NCBI GenBank assembly: GCA_013180625.2
Contig: SNVD02001362.1
Location: forward strand, 248,001 to 312,000
DNA: 64,000 nt
Origin: Boswellia sacra
Taxonomy: Eukaryota > Streptophyta > Magnoliopsida > Sapindales > Burseraceae
Reading direction: 5' to 3'
Shown: one piece after another, positions 1 to 11,720 of the stretch
How positions within the stretch are numbered: the stretch's first letter is position 1
How the letters are laid out: each line of letters begins with the position of its first letter
Notes under the pieces: model-generated
Told to the model about the DNA's origin: nothing
Database searches by the model: none
The model's input: only the letters and a program-made list of their open reading frames with translations
Program-made: the position numbers and the translations under genes

Positions 1-518
1 AATCATCATGATGAACAAAAAGTGAAGTAAGAAAATAGAATATGAGAATTTAACCCACTGTTGAAAGATCTATAGTAGTAAAGATATTATTTTACAACTA
101 TCCCAGCTAATGAAGAACCTTCAATTTCCTTTTTATTTTTTGAAATGGAACCTTGGTTGAAAATTTCTTTTTTACATGATGTGGACCACGCTAAGTAAGC
201 CCGAACTACTATAAGTCACTTCTACACATAAAATAAGTTGACATGTGAAATGTAAAACCACGAACATATGGTTTTTCTGCAGTAAGTAAATCAAGCTTAA
301 GTATTAGGAAGGAAAGAGGTTTAATTGCAAAAATCTTAGACACAAGCAAAACTTGATGTGTTTGAAACAATACAGGTTATAATTCTTTGCTTCCGGTGGT
401 CATGTAACTTAATGTGAAGCCTCAAAAATGTCAATAGAGGATACTTATGCTCTTTTAGTCCACGAGACAGACATGGGCTATTTACAAGTTCTAATACAGA
501 GCAGAGAGAGTACCTTAC

Positions 519-3500
519 CAAGTTGGCGTCAGGAAGTTCTCGAACAGCTTCATCAACATTTTCTGCAGTAGCTTTGACCTGTTAAAGAGCAAACGTATGT
601 TGATGTGTTAGAACCTATAATCTACACGATATCTTCATGTTCAGCTAAGAACTTAAAGAAGTAAAAAATTCCACTGAATGAGGTTCAGGGTTCCACCAGC
701 CTATAAAACCAAACTAATCTCTTTTGATCATTACATTACCTGAATGCAAAATTAATAATAATTGTTAATACAGTAGCTTCTCACTTAATTATTATTTTTC
801 CTACAAATGCCGCTGACATAATCTTTCTTTTTTCATTTTTTCTCTTCCTGTTAATAAACAGAACTTACATTGGAACAGAGGCAAGAGACATAAATAGTTA
901 TAGCTTTGACAATTCAATAGAACAAACAAAGAGAACTTTCAGTAATCTAGTTCTAGTGCGCAAACAAATAAATCTATTTTAACTAAAAATATTATTAGTT
1001 ACTATCCTCACTTGCAATAGTTGGCCAACAAAACTACTGAACAAGAAATTAGCAAACATGTGGCACCTGACATATAGAAAAGGAAAATTAATTACACACC
1101 AACTTTGCACTTTTTAGTTCTGTTTGCTCTGACAAGCGGTTCCGCAAGGGTTCCACGTGATCACTTCCATCAAGTTGGACACCAATGAAGTATTGAAGCT
1201 CACCCTAAAAGATTAACAAGGATCCAAAAAGTAAGGTTAGAGTTAATGAGGCTCAATTGAGTTGATAAAGAAACAATCAATTTCGATAAGAATCTTGTAG
1301 CTACCTTCTGATCACGCATAGGTTGCAAATGGAATAGGTTCCAGAATTTCTTTCCTGCAAGTTGTAAATTCATAATTATGCAAGATACGAGTGCATAAAA
1401 GATACTTCCACAAGGATAGTTTATTCTCCAAAAGGAATTCAGAGATCATATTAAACTTTCAGATGTACTTCAAGTGAAATAAAATTCTTAAGAAGTTTAC
1501 AGTAGCTAGGTTTGCTCTATATGAGAAATGAAGTATATACAAACCACTTTTAGTGTAATTGATCAACTGAACGGTAATTTCCCTTTGTTCTCTTATGGCA
1601 TCTCTTATCCTTTGGACAGTTGCTTGATCTGTTTCAGGTCCTTGGAGAAACCTGTAAAATTGACGAAGCAAATCAAAATTGTACCAGTATTGTTGATGTG
1701 GAACACATCATAAAATTCATGAAAATATTATTAATTATATACATATATACACGTATATATTTTTAACAAATTCTATGTTGATTCACATAAAAGAAATTGG
1801 CATTAAATATACTGCAAGTATGAGAAGATAGCTCCACTGATTCAAATCAAACAAAATGACAATATATTTACTTCATGTATGAACAAATAGCATATGCTGA
1901 GTCATCAAATAACATGATATTGAATTTACCATGAGGATAATAATTTTAGCAATGAAAGATATCTATAGCCTAAAATGCCAAAATTTATTACCATCCATAT
2001 TGCAGATCAAGAAAGGGAGAAGTATGAATCTGCAACCTCTGAGCCATAAATGTCAATTTCCAGCCAATGCCAATATAGCACCAACATCAAAAAGGATCTA
2101 CCTTCAATGAAAAAACAACATTTTTTCTACTAAAAAAAAATCCTTTAATTGGCCTTTCACCAAGTTCTGAACTGGGATCAATTTCTAGACATTACAGCCT
2201 TGATAACCAGGAACCTTTTGAAATATAATTATATCCCAAGTAGTGGTCTTAAGAGATTCGAACTCATTTACCTCATGGCTGGAAACAAGATCCTTGCAAC
2301 TCCTAAACAACGTTATCTAGTTGCCTGAATGGTACTCATGTTGAACTCCATTGACCTATGGGTCATGGGTTCGAGTGGGGGAGGCGCTCCTGGGAATAAT
2401 CCCTTGAGGGTAATAGAGGGTGTCCTATAAGGCCCCGTTCCCCAAGACAGGGTAGTACCGAGGGACAAAACCGTGAGGGCCGGTGGGCCCACAACGGACA
2501 ATACTGGACTGTGTGCGGCTGTAGCCTGACACGGGGGCCACCTCTTGAAGGCGAAAGGGCCACAAAGTGCCACGTGCCAGGGGTCCGGTCGTTATACATC
2601 CAAAGTAAATGTATTTGTGTTGTAGATTTTCCACCAAAATGCCAAAATATTACACCTTACATATGTAACATGTTTAGCAAAAGCTTTAAAAATAGAGGTT
2701 TCATATATACATCTTCAACAAAAAAGGAAAATAATCTATCAAAAGTTTTATAGAGGATGAACAGGTTAAGGAAGAGCTTGACTCCATGTATGATTTACAT
2801 AAGCACTAATCACCATATCAAAAGCAAACCATTTTCTTTATCCATCTGCAACTGTGGGATAAAAGGTACATCATTTATTTTGATAGGAAATACATCATTT
2901 AGTAAGGGAGAAACATGAGTAGAAGCAACATTAAGATGATCTACTTTCAAGCAAGAGATAGATGGAAAATAGAAGTGAAAACACTCACAAATAACTACTA
3001 CTAAAACTTTTCATACCGGCAATTTCTCCCCAAAATTTCTTCACGTGTAAATTCAGTCAATTCAAGAAAGCTATCGGATGCGAATATCTGCAAATATGGC
3101 ACCGATAAAAGTCAGTGTCCTGGCAAAAATCTGTGTCATGTCTAAAATGCATGTTACAAATAAGTGAGTTTGCAGAGTTGAAACCATGACACTAATTCAA
3201 GTCCTCTGATAGAGCCACAGTTGATATACTAAATGTTTTATAAAAGACTGTTAAGCTGAACTCCACATTTCCGTACTAATGTTCAAACAAGCTGCAATAT
3301 TCTTCTTTCAGTCAAGGATAAATGTTCTACAAAATGATTGATCAAAAGCATACAACAAGAAGCCATTTATGTACTTTGTTACTTATCACCATAAAAAAAA
3401 AAAGAAAAAGGAAGATCTCTCCACATTCCAAGCAACTGAAATTATTTTAGTTTATTTCCCCCCTTTCCCGTTACTAGATAATAGATGTCAAATATTAGCT

Positions 3501-6272
3501 TGAAGTTGGGTTCGAAACCAGGTTGCTACAACCCCACTGAAGGAGACTCAGAACCAACTTGAGAGGTATGCTTATAGAATATTGTGAATCTACAATTTCT
3601 ATAGAAAGAAAAATAAATGAAAGTATCCCAAAGACTGTTGATTAATTGATATTCCTTAAGTGCATGGAAAACCAGAATGTAACATATGTTTTTAAGAAAA
3701 AAAAAAATCAAAATAAAATATCTGAGTCTTACAATGGGGTTATCAGGAAGTCTAGGATCTGTAATAACAAAGTTCTTTTCAATGCGTTCCAATGTGGTAG
3801 CAAGATCAATTCCCTGGCGTATATCCCTCTCCCTTTCTGCACGTTCCCAACTATCAGTATGCTCTAAGTCTTTAGTCATCAAAACTTCAGGTGCAATAGT
3901 TGGTTGAGGTTCATGCTTTTCTGTAGAACTTAGAGACCTCCCTTTAAACCTGCAGGAAGATATTACAACCTTATGTATGCTGATACTTTTTAAGCAGCCA
4001 TATAGCCTGCTATTATATCCATTGACCAAAGAATGATACAAGAAATGGAACTTTCAACCATTTAAGCTTAGAAGCTGGAGCAAAAATAAATGGAAGACAG
4101 CAAAAAAAGAATGGGCTCCCAACATAATGCTAATAATGCATACAGAAGGATAAGCACAGGATTTCATAGTTTATACAGATCAAATTATTATTTTCATATT
4201 TAGCACTAACCGAAGAGTGTATTAAAAGCACATGTAGAAGACAAAGAAGAGTTCTCAATCACACTAAAGCATCCTCAAAAAATTATATTGTTAGCATCAT
4301 CCTTATCAAAGCAATGCAATGAAATGTTGAACTACAAAGACTCACCCCATCAAAGAACTGCGTCCTGATTTTCTAAATCTTTTGCCAGCTTCCTGAACTG
4401 AACTCATGTGAGACACATCACTTATGTAATCAATCTGAGGAGTTTGTCTACCAGGCATACTTTTATTCTCAGCTTCAGCAGATTTAGGCAGAAGATAATC
4501 AAGGTTGAATTTTTCATGCTCTTCAACAACATCTCCAGTAATGTCATGACTTATACTCCGCATGTGAGATTGCGGATGTTTCACAGTTTGCACCACCTCT
4601 GTGATGGAACCTAAAGCTTCCTCCTTCTGACGAGCTGATACAGAAAGATCAATATCAGAAATGTAATTATATACCCAATCTCGAGTTAAATAGGCTTACC
4701 ATCGTAGCGAATTAATGACTTAGGCAATCCATTTGGCCGTAATGCCTTATCATTCACACCTTCAGTGTATTTGCTGACCTCAACTTGCATTCTGGAAAAC
4801 AGAATTGTTCGTTTGTAAGACAAAACCAGATATAATAATTTTAGAAGAACCAAAAAAAAAAAAACAATAATAACAAAAGAATTCCCACGATCAAAGATAT
4901 TTGAAAAATACCTTAGAGTATTGTCTAAACTTATGAAGGCTTAGCAGTAAGTCTAGAAAAAGAAAAAGACAAATAAAACTTGAAGCATAAAAAATGATGA
5001 TTAGCATTTGAATATTCATATCACTTGTATCACAATTTTCTTCAATGCAATCCAATCTAAGAGGATTAGTTGCTCCCAAGAGTCGCTGGGCACTTGGAAA
5101 ATCAAATATTGCTTCTCACAAGCATCACAAAGTAAAAGTAAATTAAGACTAACCCGATAAATTTGATGGCTTTGCCACGTTCATCTTTGATAGGGGTGAC
5201 AGTGAGAAGATTCCAGAAAGGAGTACCATCCTTTTTGTAATTCAAGAGCCTGCCGCAGTAGCTAGTCCCATTCTTCACAGAATCTCGTATCTTCGCCACC
5301 TCATTTCTGTCAGTTTCCGGACCTTGTAGAAAGCGGCTGCAAACCAAATACCCATTGTAAATTAATATGGGTTCTAAATTCTCTCATTTCTATGCCCTTT
5401 TAATAATTTTGTTTGTATAGCTTGCCATTATATGAGCAAAAATCACAAACACCAGTCACTTGGCCGTTGGTGCATGTCACTATGACGTGGGTGTTTGTGA
5501 AGCTTTCCCTCAAATTCTGTCCTCTCCTCTGTAATATATAATTGTGATAGATGATAATAGAGTGTATGTATTGTTGACTAGTGACAAATTTATTTATTTA
5601 TTTGCATGCTTACCAGTTCCTTCCAATAATCTCCTTAGAAGAGTAACCTGTCATGGTAAAGAAGCCACTGCTGGCATACATTATTGGGCAGTCTGGTTTG
5701 GTGGCATCTGAGACAACAAATGTCTGCTGCAATGTGGCTAAAGCCGCCTTCAGTTCCTGCGACGCCCTAGGGAAAGGCCCTGCTTCTGATTCTTCGGATG
5801 TCCTTGTTGAATCTATGAATAATCTGTCTGATGAGTTTTTTATTCGTTCTCCATCTCCAGATGCCGTCACATTAACTGCTTTGAAACTACCTTCTCCTAC
5901 GTGTGTCTTCACCATAAGTCCCCATTCGGCAGTCCTTTCAGCTATGCTAGCTTCAGTTAAAATTTTGTCGTCTTTGCTAATTTCAGTAGTAGCTGTCCCA
6001 TTTGATCCTGATTCTGAGATGGATTCATCTGCGATTTTGATCTTAGAGTTGCCACCACTGCTAGTATTACTCTCTCTTTCAAATGCCATCCACTTGTGAA
6101 CAGAGACAGACTCTTTGCTGAAAGCTTTTGATGATCCTCCCTCTACTTGTCGGTTTTCTTCATTCACTCCACTTGATGATTGTCCAACATGCTGACTTGA
6201 GGCTTTTGGTTCAAATACCTCAACTGTTCTTCGCTCAGACTGATCATTTGCAGACGAATTGGGCGGCTCCAT
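519..6272 (-). CDS. PHOT2: Phototropin-2 blue-light receptor kinase, N-terminal part (both LOV domains; kinase lies beyond the left edge)
   Basis: Blue-light receptor kinase of the plasma membrane, controlling phototropism, chloroplast movement and stomatal opening. Ten coding exons on the minus strand join in frame: 5614-6272, 5154-5336, 4700-4791, 4346-4634, 3733-3949, 3017-3087, 1545-1651, 1305-1354, 1100-1204 and 519-578. They give 611 codons and stop at a phase-0 donor. The N-terminus carries SERR...EVFEP, the phot2-type opening rather than phot1. LOV1 starts near residue 175 and LOV2 near residue 455. Both carry the flavin-binding [13 protein letters not shown] core with the photoactive Cys, and LOV2 is followed by the J-alpha region ([15 protein letters not shown]). 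The Ser/Thr kinase domain must start left of base 519; bases 1-518 are intron. The start Met directly follows a TAG acceptor of a likely 5'UTR intron. All LOV residues that I can judge are intact. Family assignment is firm; phot2 over phot1 is very likely. Confidence 0.95.
2311..2594 (+). mobile_element. GC-rich SINE-like insertion in PHOT2 intron 6
   Basis: About 280 bases that are far richer in GC than the AT-rich intron around them. They contain GGGTTCGAGTGG near 2369, which resembles a tRNA-type polymerase III B box, with an A-box-like stretch about 40 bases upstream. The hexamer CGTTAT occurs at both edges (about 2310 and 2589) and may be a target-site duplication. No A- or T-rich tail is obvious, so a SINE is only the best guess. 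Short ORFs in this block are not genes. Confidence 0.4.
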
Positions 6273-6960
6273 CTATTTTGGGAAGCAAAAGGCTACATGT
6301 TTTAAACCCATCAGTCAACAGAATTACATAGACATCATCTAGTGTAGCATAGAAATCTATCAAAGTTGAACTCGAAAATCGAGATAAGTGTTCTCCCTGA
6401 AGTCAATCATGCTGATAGCAATTATTAGAGTTAAAGACTATATTATCAAACTTCTCTCAAACATTCAACTGTAATTATAGAGGCTAGCCTTTACTCCTGA
6501 ATTTTAATTATTACCTATAATTAGAAGCCATAAGAATCCTTGAAATTCTTGACAAAAGGGAACAAAGACAAATCATTATGTAACATTAGTAGTTGTGACG
6601 AATTAGACTGGAAAGGAAGAAAAACAAACTTGTCAGACTTTCCAAATGATCAAAATAAGTTCAAACTTTGGAGAATTAATGGAGCCAACTAATCCAATCC
6701 AACAATCCATATTAATGCTATTTGGCAACATATATACACACATATAATTTAGAACATGTATGTGTATGTGTGTGCATATCTAAGAACACCATCAGCTTAC
6801 CAAGCTTTGCTTTATTTCTTCAGTGCAGTAGCAGTTGCAGTTGCAGAATGTATGGAATTATACGTCAACGTTTGTTCTTGTAGTTGGAAGATGGAGATGA
6901 AGATAACGTTCAGATTTCATAATAAATCATGAGAGTGCCAATTGTGTAGTTTCGTTATTG
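6273..6960 (-). other. PHOT2 5'UTR with a leader intron
   Basis: A good donor (CTTG|GTAAGC, intron starting at 6800 on the minus strand) and an AG acceptor ending at 6273, directly before the start codon, predict a leader intron of about 528 bases. The first, noncoding exon would then lie from 6801 upward, to roughly 6960. The outer end is a guess because I cannot place the transcription start. A leader intron would move the start codon to the first bases of exon 2. Confidence 0.5.
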
Positions 6961-7582
6961 CTCTCAAATTAAAGTTTCATCATGGCCTTCCATTCATAAA
7001 ACAGAGATGCCTTCAGGCCGTCCATCGATCTTCAGTTTATCCATCTTTTATTACAAATAAGTTTCATGTGTGGACAACTACATATAAGTGAAAAAAAGAG
7101 GATGCCCGACAAGATTTATGAGGCTACAATATACCGATGCGGTACTATTTGAAGATATATTTCGACGTCAGCTTCAACTCTCCGGAAAACGAGGGTGTCA
7201 CACAAATTAAGGACCACAGCGTTATATTACCGCCGTTCAAACTTCCACGTATATATATATATATACGCGCACACACAAGTACAGGGGGACCAGTACCCAT
7301 TCCCTCCGCATCTTATTCGGTTTTTCTTTCAACTCGTTCCATTTACATCGTCCATACACATTTTAACACCAACATTATCCAAACATATAGACATAGTAAT
7401 ACTGTTCATTGTTCAATCATTACTGAAACAAACATCATGCTTCTACCTTACTGCAAAAATTTCATTTCCCTTCTCAGTCCAATTGCAGTGATATATTGAA
7501 GCATTAGGCTATAAATGTCGATATCGCTCCAAGGACAACCCCAACCTTGGCAGCAATTGCAGCCACGGAAGCCGTTGCCAAG

Positions 7583-7597
7583 CACGTGATACGTGTC
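7583..7597. promoter_or_regulatory. G-box next to an ABRE-like motif upstream of PHOT2
   Basis: CACGTG at 7583-7588 is followed two bases later by ACGTGTC at 7591-7597. The pair lies about 1.3 kb upstream of the PHOT2 start codon and about 430 bases beyond the stop of the reductase gene at 8024. G-box plus ACGT-core pairs bind bZIP and bHLH factors in many light- and ABA-regulated plant promoters. Function here is inferred from position only. Confidence 0.35.
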
Positions 7598-7920
7598 CAT
7601 ATGTGGGTCTTCGGCCTAACCCAAATTTTTGCGGTTCCTATTTCTCACCCTTAATGTGTAACGTCCCACCAAGCTGTTCACCCACCTAATGTAAGTAGTG
7701 ATGTTGAAGACTTATTGCAAAATATTTTTTTAAAATCTATTCTTTCATTTTGGATAGGAGTTGACAAATTATGGTGATTTGACACTAATAATAATCATCC
7801 TTGTTTAATTTTTTTATATATAATACATACTATTGGATTGCTTTTACATTCATTGCGGTTATTGAAATGAGAATAAAAGAAAATAAAGTTAATATTATTA
7901 TCAGGATAACATTAATTCAA

Positions 7921-7962
<42 letters not shown>
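7921..7962. repeat. Compound (AT)n(AG)n microsatellite
   Basis: Twelve AT units (7921-7944) pass directly into nine AG units (7945-7962). The tract lies about 60 bases beyond the stop codon of the minus-strand reductase gene, so probably in or near its 3'UTR. Confidence 0.9.
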
Positions 7963-8023
7963 GGAGGGAGGAATTCTTAATTAACAAGTGATCATCAAAA
8001 GCAACATAATTGCAAGAAGTTGC

Positions 8024-9636
8024 TTATGATGACTCCTTATTATCGTCCAGATATCCTTGCTCAACAAGCCAAGTAATGCAGTCATCAAACATCTCTTCGA
8101 TAGTTTTGAACTTGAATCCCAAAGACGTCAGTTTCGAAGTGTTGAACTCATAGTACGGTCTATCTAGTTGCTCAAACCTGAAAGTGGCATAAGAATAGGG
8201 TAAATATATATAACTAGTCGTAGTGTATTGTATATTCAATTAATTTATAAAAATGGTTTTTGTTCTTTGTGGTGAGGAATAGTTAGGGGATATATACACA
8301 CACACACACATAGTAACCTTTGGGGCAAAGGAAGCCATGGATAACGTGAAGATAACAAGGAAGCCAAGTCATTGTTATCCAACACGATTGAGCTACAGAG
8401 GTATCGCCCGCTACAGTTTTCATTCTCATAGACAAGTATGTGGCATAGTGCAACATCATCTAAGTGAACATATCCCATCCTTCCATGCCACTGGAATTTC
8501 TCAGTTTCTCCTGTAATTAATTTGTTAAATAGCTATTCACTAAACCAAAAGAAAAAAGACAAATGGTAGATAATTTCAATGATATAATATAAACGTACCT
8601 TTCAGTAAGCCAAGAATGTCAGATGCAGTAGAGCATAAATCGGGTGGCAAGCTAGGTCCGACAACAAACGAGGGTAGAACCGTGACTAAATCAATTCCGT
8701 TTTCATCACAGAATGCCCATGCAGCTCTTTCGGCTAGAGTTTTTGATAATGCATACCATATCTTAACAACCAGACCAATAGAGTATATAATATAATTAAT
8801 GTTAGTATATATGTACATCAAATTAGACAATGTTAATATATAATAATGCACAAGCATTAACGGTTATAGGGTATTGTCGAGTAGGGATATCATTAATTGC
8901 CACCTGGAGTTGCTGGCAGAGCTCGACAGAGCTCCAAGATGACTCATCAAGAGGTATTTTGGGATCAAAATCATCTCTTGCCCTCACAGTTGAAGACGAG
9001 GAGGTGACAACCACTCGTCTCAGAGATGGGTTTTTCTTACATGAACGCAGCACATTCAGCGTACCCTTCACTGCCGGTTCTAGGATTTCTGCCTGTGAGT
9101 ACGTACTTGATAAAACATTAATTATATAGACGGAATTGAATTAATTAATGATCAACTCATCAGCAAGTACGTTAACATGCCTTAGGGTCTGATGAAGGCT
9201 TGATTACAGGGGAAGCGGTGTGAAAGACACCTTGGCATCCCATGATTGCCTGGTCGAAGCTTCCCTCTTCCATTAAATTGGCTCTCACTAATCGTAGTCT
9301 CTTCTTTGCTCCTTCAAGCCTCCACAGATGTGCTAGCTTCTTTTCATCTCCTGCAATTGCATTTGCATTTGCATGTATGCCAGAAAGAAGATAAAGTAAA
9401 ATAATAAAATGGATATTCCAATTCCAAGAATTAATACATGATGCATGATTAATTCCATTAACATCGCATATGGACAATTAATTAATGTACATGCATATAA
9501 GAAACTGACCTGGATCTCTAACCGTTCCAGTTACGTGATAACCAGCCAAGAGAAGGCGCTTAACGAGCCAAGAAGCCAAGAAGCCAGAAGCTCCGGTCAC
9601 GCAAACTTTATCTTTTATTTGATCCATTGCATGCAT
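8024..9636 (-). CDS. Cinnamoyl-CoA-reductase-like NAD(P)H-dependent reductase (CRL1/CRL2 type)
   Basis: Short-chain dehydrogenase of the CCR/DFR family, cytosolic, reducing a carbonyl or CoA-ester substrate with NAD(P)H. Six exons close in frame to 331 aa: 9510-9636, 9181-9350, 8904-9092, 8599-8761, 8318-8510 and 8024-8177. The N-terminus has the Rossmann motif [13 protein letters not shown], then VRDPGDEKK. The catalytic Ser lies in [11 protein letters not shown] and the YxxxK pair in [10 protein letters not shown]; both are intact. The best match I recall is Arabidopsis CRL1/CRL2 (At2g33590/At2g33600), not lignin CCR1, since the NWYCYGK signature of true CCR is replaced. Databases often call such proteins tetraketide-pyrone-reductase-like or phenylacetaldehyde-reductase-like, so the substrate is open. 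Two in-frame starts exist, 9636 and 9627. Intron 2 seems to use a GC donor (AAG|GCATGT). Confidence 0.9.
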
Positions 9637-10480
9637 TTGCCTCAACTCAACTCAACTAAAAGATTAAGTATATGATGTGTAAATATATACACACCTGCAT
9701 CCATGGCTATCTCTTTACTGTTGGGAAATTGGAGTATGGGGAAGGTGGCCCATCCAAGGCTTGCTTGCTTGCTTCTTTTGTATCTATAATATTAATTAAT
9801 CCCTCTACTCTACAAGATTCGATTCAATTTCGATTGAATTTAGAGGTGAGCTTCACCTAACCTAATTTCATTTGTCTTCTTCTCTCCTTAATCCTTCCTG
9901 ATGTTGTATACCATTATCAGACATCGACTCTACGTGTTCAATCTGAATAATTAAGAAATTGGTTCACACCTATTCCATTTCAACCTTTGAATTTAATTTG
10001 CTTTGTTATCGTTCATAACCATTCAAAATTTTTATTAACAAATATTAAGTCAAATGGGCTTCTTTCTGTTTACCTTGATAACCCAGTGAGGGCAATCAGT
10101 ATGTTCTCCCCTCCCATTTGGATTTGGGTCGCTGCTCTTATTAAATTTGAGCCCATAACTAGAATTTCGAGATCGATTTCAAGCATATTTATGTAAACAG
10201 TAATATTAGATTTATAATCTAAATATAATCTAAAGTTTATAATCTGATTAGACAGTTGAAGTAATAAAATCTCATTAAGATATAACTTTCCTCATTCAAT
10301 TTTATTTTTTCCTTCTTTAGCGAATTTTTATCATATAAACTGCTATATCAATTTGTAGACTTTAGATTGTATTTGGGTTGTAAGTCTAATATTATTGTTA
10401 TGTAAGTGTTGGTATTTCGACCACTTAAAACATATATGCAAACCCACTTAAATCTAGATTAAAAAAAATAGAGAGTAATA
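9637..10480. other. Promoter side of the reductase gene; no gene seen
   Basis: AT-rich noncoding sequence that should include the reductase promoter and leader, reading leftward. I see no ORF with a recognisable family and no clear repeat. Confidence 0.5.
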
Positions 10481-10489
10481 ACTTGACAT

Positions 10490-11720
10490 GCATCTCATGG
10501 TTGTTATGATTGCATATTTATACGATACACTAGATATTGATATTTACAAGAAGATTCCTAAAGGTTTTAGATTGCTTGAAATAGATGTTGCAAATCCAAG
10601 AGACGTGTATCTAATATAATTATAGAGATCTTTTATGGACTGAAACAATTTGGACGTGTGTGGTATAATCGTCTCAGTCAATATCTTACAAAAGAGGGAT
10701 ATATCAATAATCTCATATGCTTACGTGTGTTCATAAAGAAATTATATTTTGGATTTGCCATTGTAGTTGCATATGTTGGTAATATGAATTATCTGATTGG
10801 AACTTTTGAAGAACTCACAAAGACTGCTAAATAGATGAAGCTAGAATTTGAAATGAAGGATCTTAGCAAAACAAGATATAGTCTTGGCTTGCAGATTGAG
10901 CATAATGCAAATAGAATTCTTGTCCATTAACCAACCTATGTTGAGAAGATATTGAAACGATTCATCCATTAAGTACTCTGTGGATGTTCAAACTCTAGGT
11001 CCCATAAAGAATCAATTTTATCTTAAAGAAGAGGATGAGTAATTACTCGGTCCTAACGTACCTTATCTCAATGTAATATATGTTTTATTATATTTAACAC
11101 AATGTATAGGCCAGATATCACTTTTTTTGTTAACCTACTAGCAAGATTCAATTATGCACCAATTAGAAGACATTGGAATGGAGTTAAGCATATTTTCCAT
11201 TATCTTCATGGAACAATAGATCTGGGTTATTTTATCAAAGAACTCTATTAAAAATCCTGGATTAGTTCGTTATGTAAATACTGGATACTTAAAAGATCTG
11301 CACAAGGCCTGTTCTCAAACGGAATATAATTTTATGTGTAATGGTACAACAATCTCATGGCGATCTAAAAAACATACATTAATGGCTAAATCCTCGAATC
11401 ATTATGGGATTCTTGCATTATATGAAGCTAGTAGAGAATGTGTATGGTTGAGATATGTCATCTATCATTTTGAGTCCTTGTGGACTTCCATTGACCATAG
11501 AATATCCTTACAATTATTTATGAGAACAATGCTGCTTGCATTACTCATATTAGAGGAGAGAATATCAAAGGTGATAGATTCCAACACATCCATTTGAAAT
11601 CCTTCTATACTTATGAACTTCAAAAAAATAAAATAATCAATGTGAAACATATACGATCTAGTGATAATTTAGCATATCTATTTACTAAAACATTACCGAC
11701 ATCAAGTTTTGAAAAGCTGG
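10490..11720 (+). mobile_element. Decayed Ty1/copia fragment (reverse transcriptase and RNase H)
   Basis: Broken reading frames carry Copia pol landmarks in order. These are an RT stretch with YGLKQ-like residues near 10640, LGLQIEHNANRILVHQ-like residues near 10885, and the RNase H region with ISWRSKKHTLMAKSSNHYG and ASRECVWLR around 11340-11450. The YVDD site has been lost to substitution (VAYVGNM, near 10770). Many stops and shifts interrupt it. There is no gag, no integrase and no LTR pair nearby, so it is an old fragment. Confidence 0.8.

Larger units (their letters stand above)
6961..8023. other. Intergenic region between PHOT2 and the reductase gene
   Basis: No supported gene. It holds an AT run near 7250-7265, the G-box pair at 7583-7597, and a compound microsatellite at 7921-7962. 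It would contain the PHOT2 promoter and the 3' flank of the reductase gene, both of which run leftward. Confidence 0.6.

Noticed and set aside
2313..2753. Several overlapping ORFs on both strands
   Set aside because: All fall in or next to the GC-rich SINE-like block; composition alone opens the frames.
5653..6099. 148-aa plus-strand ORF
   Set aside because: Antisense to PHOT2 exon 1, where the minus strand encodes a clear phototropin N-terminus. No domain on the plus strand.
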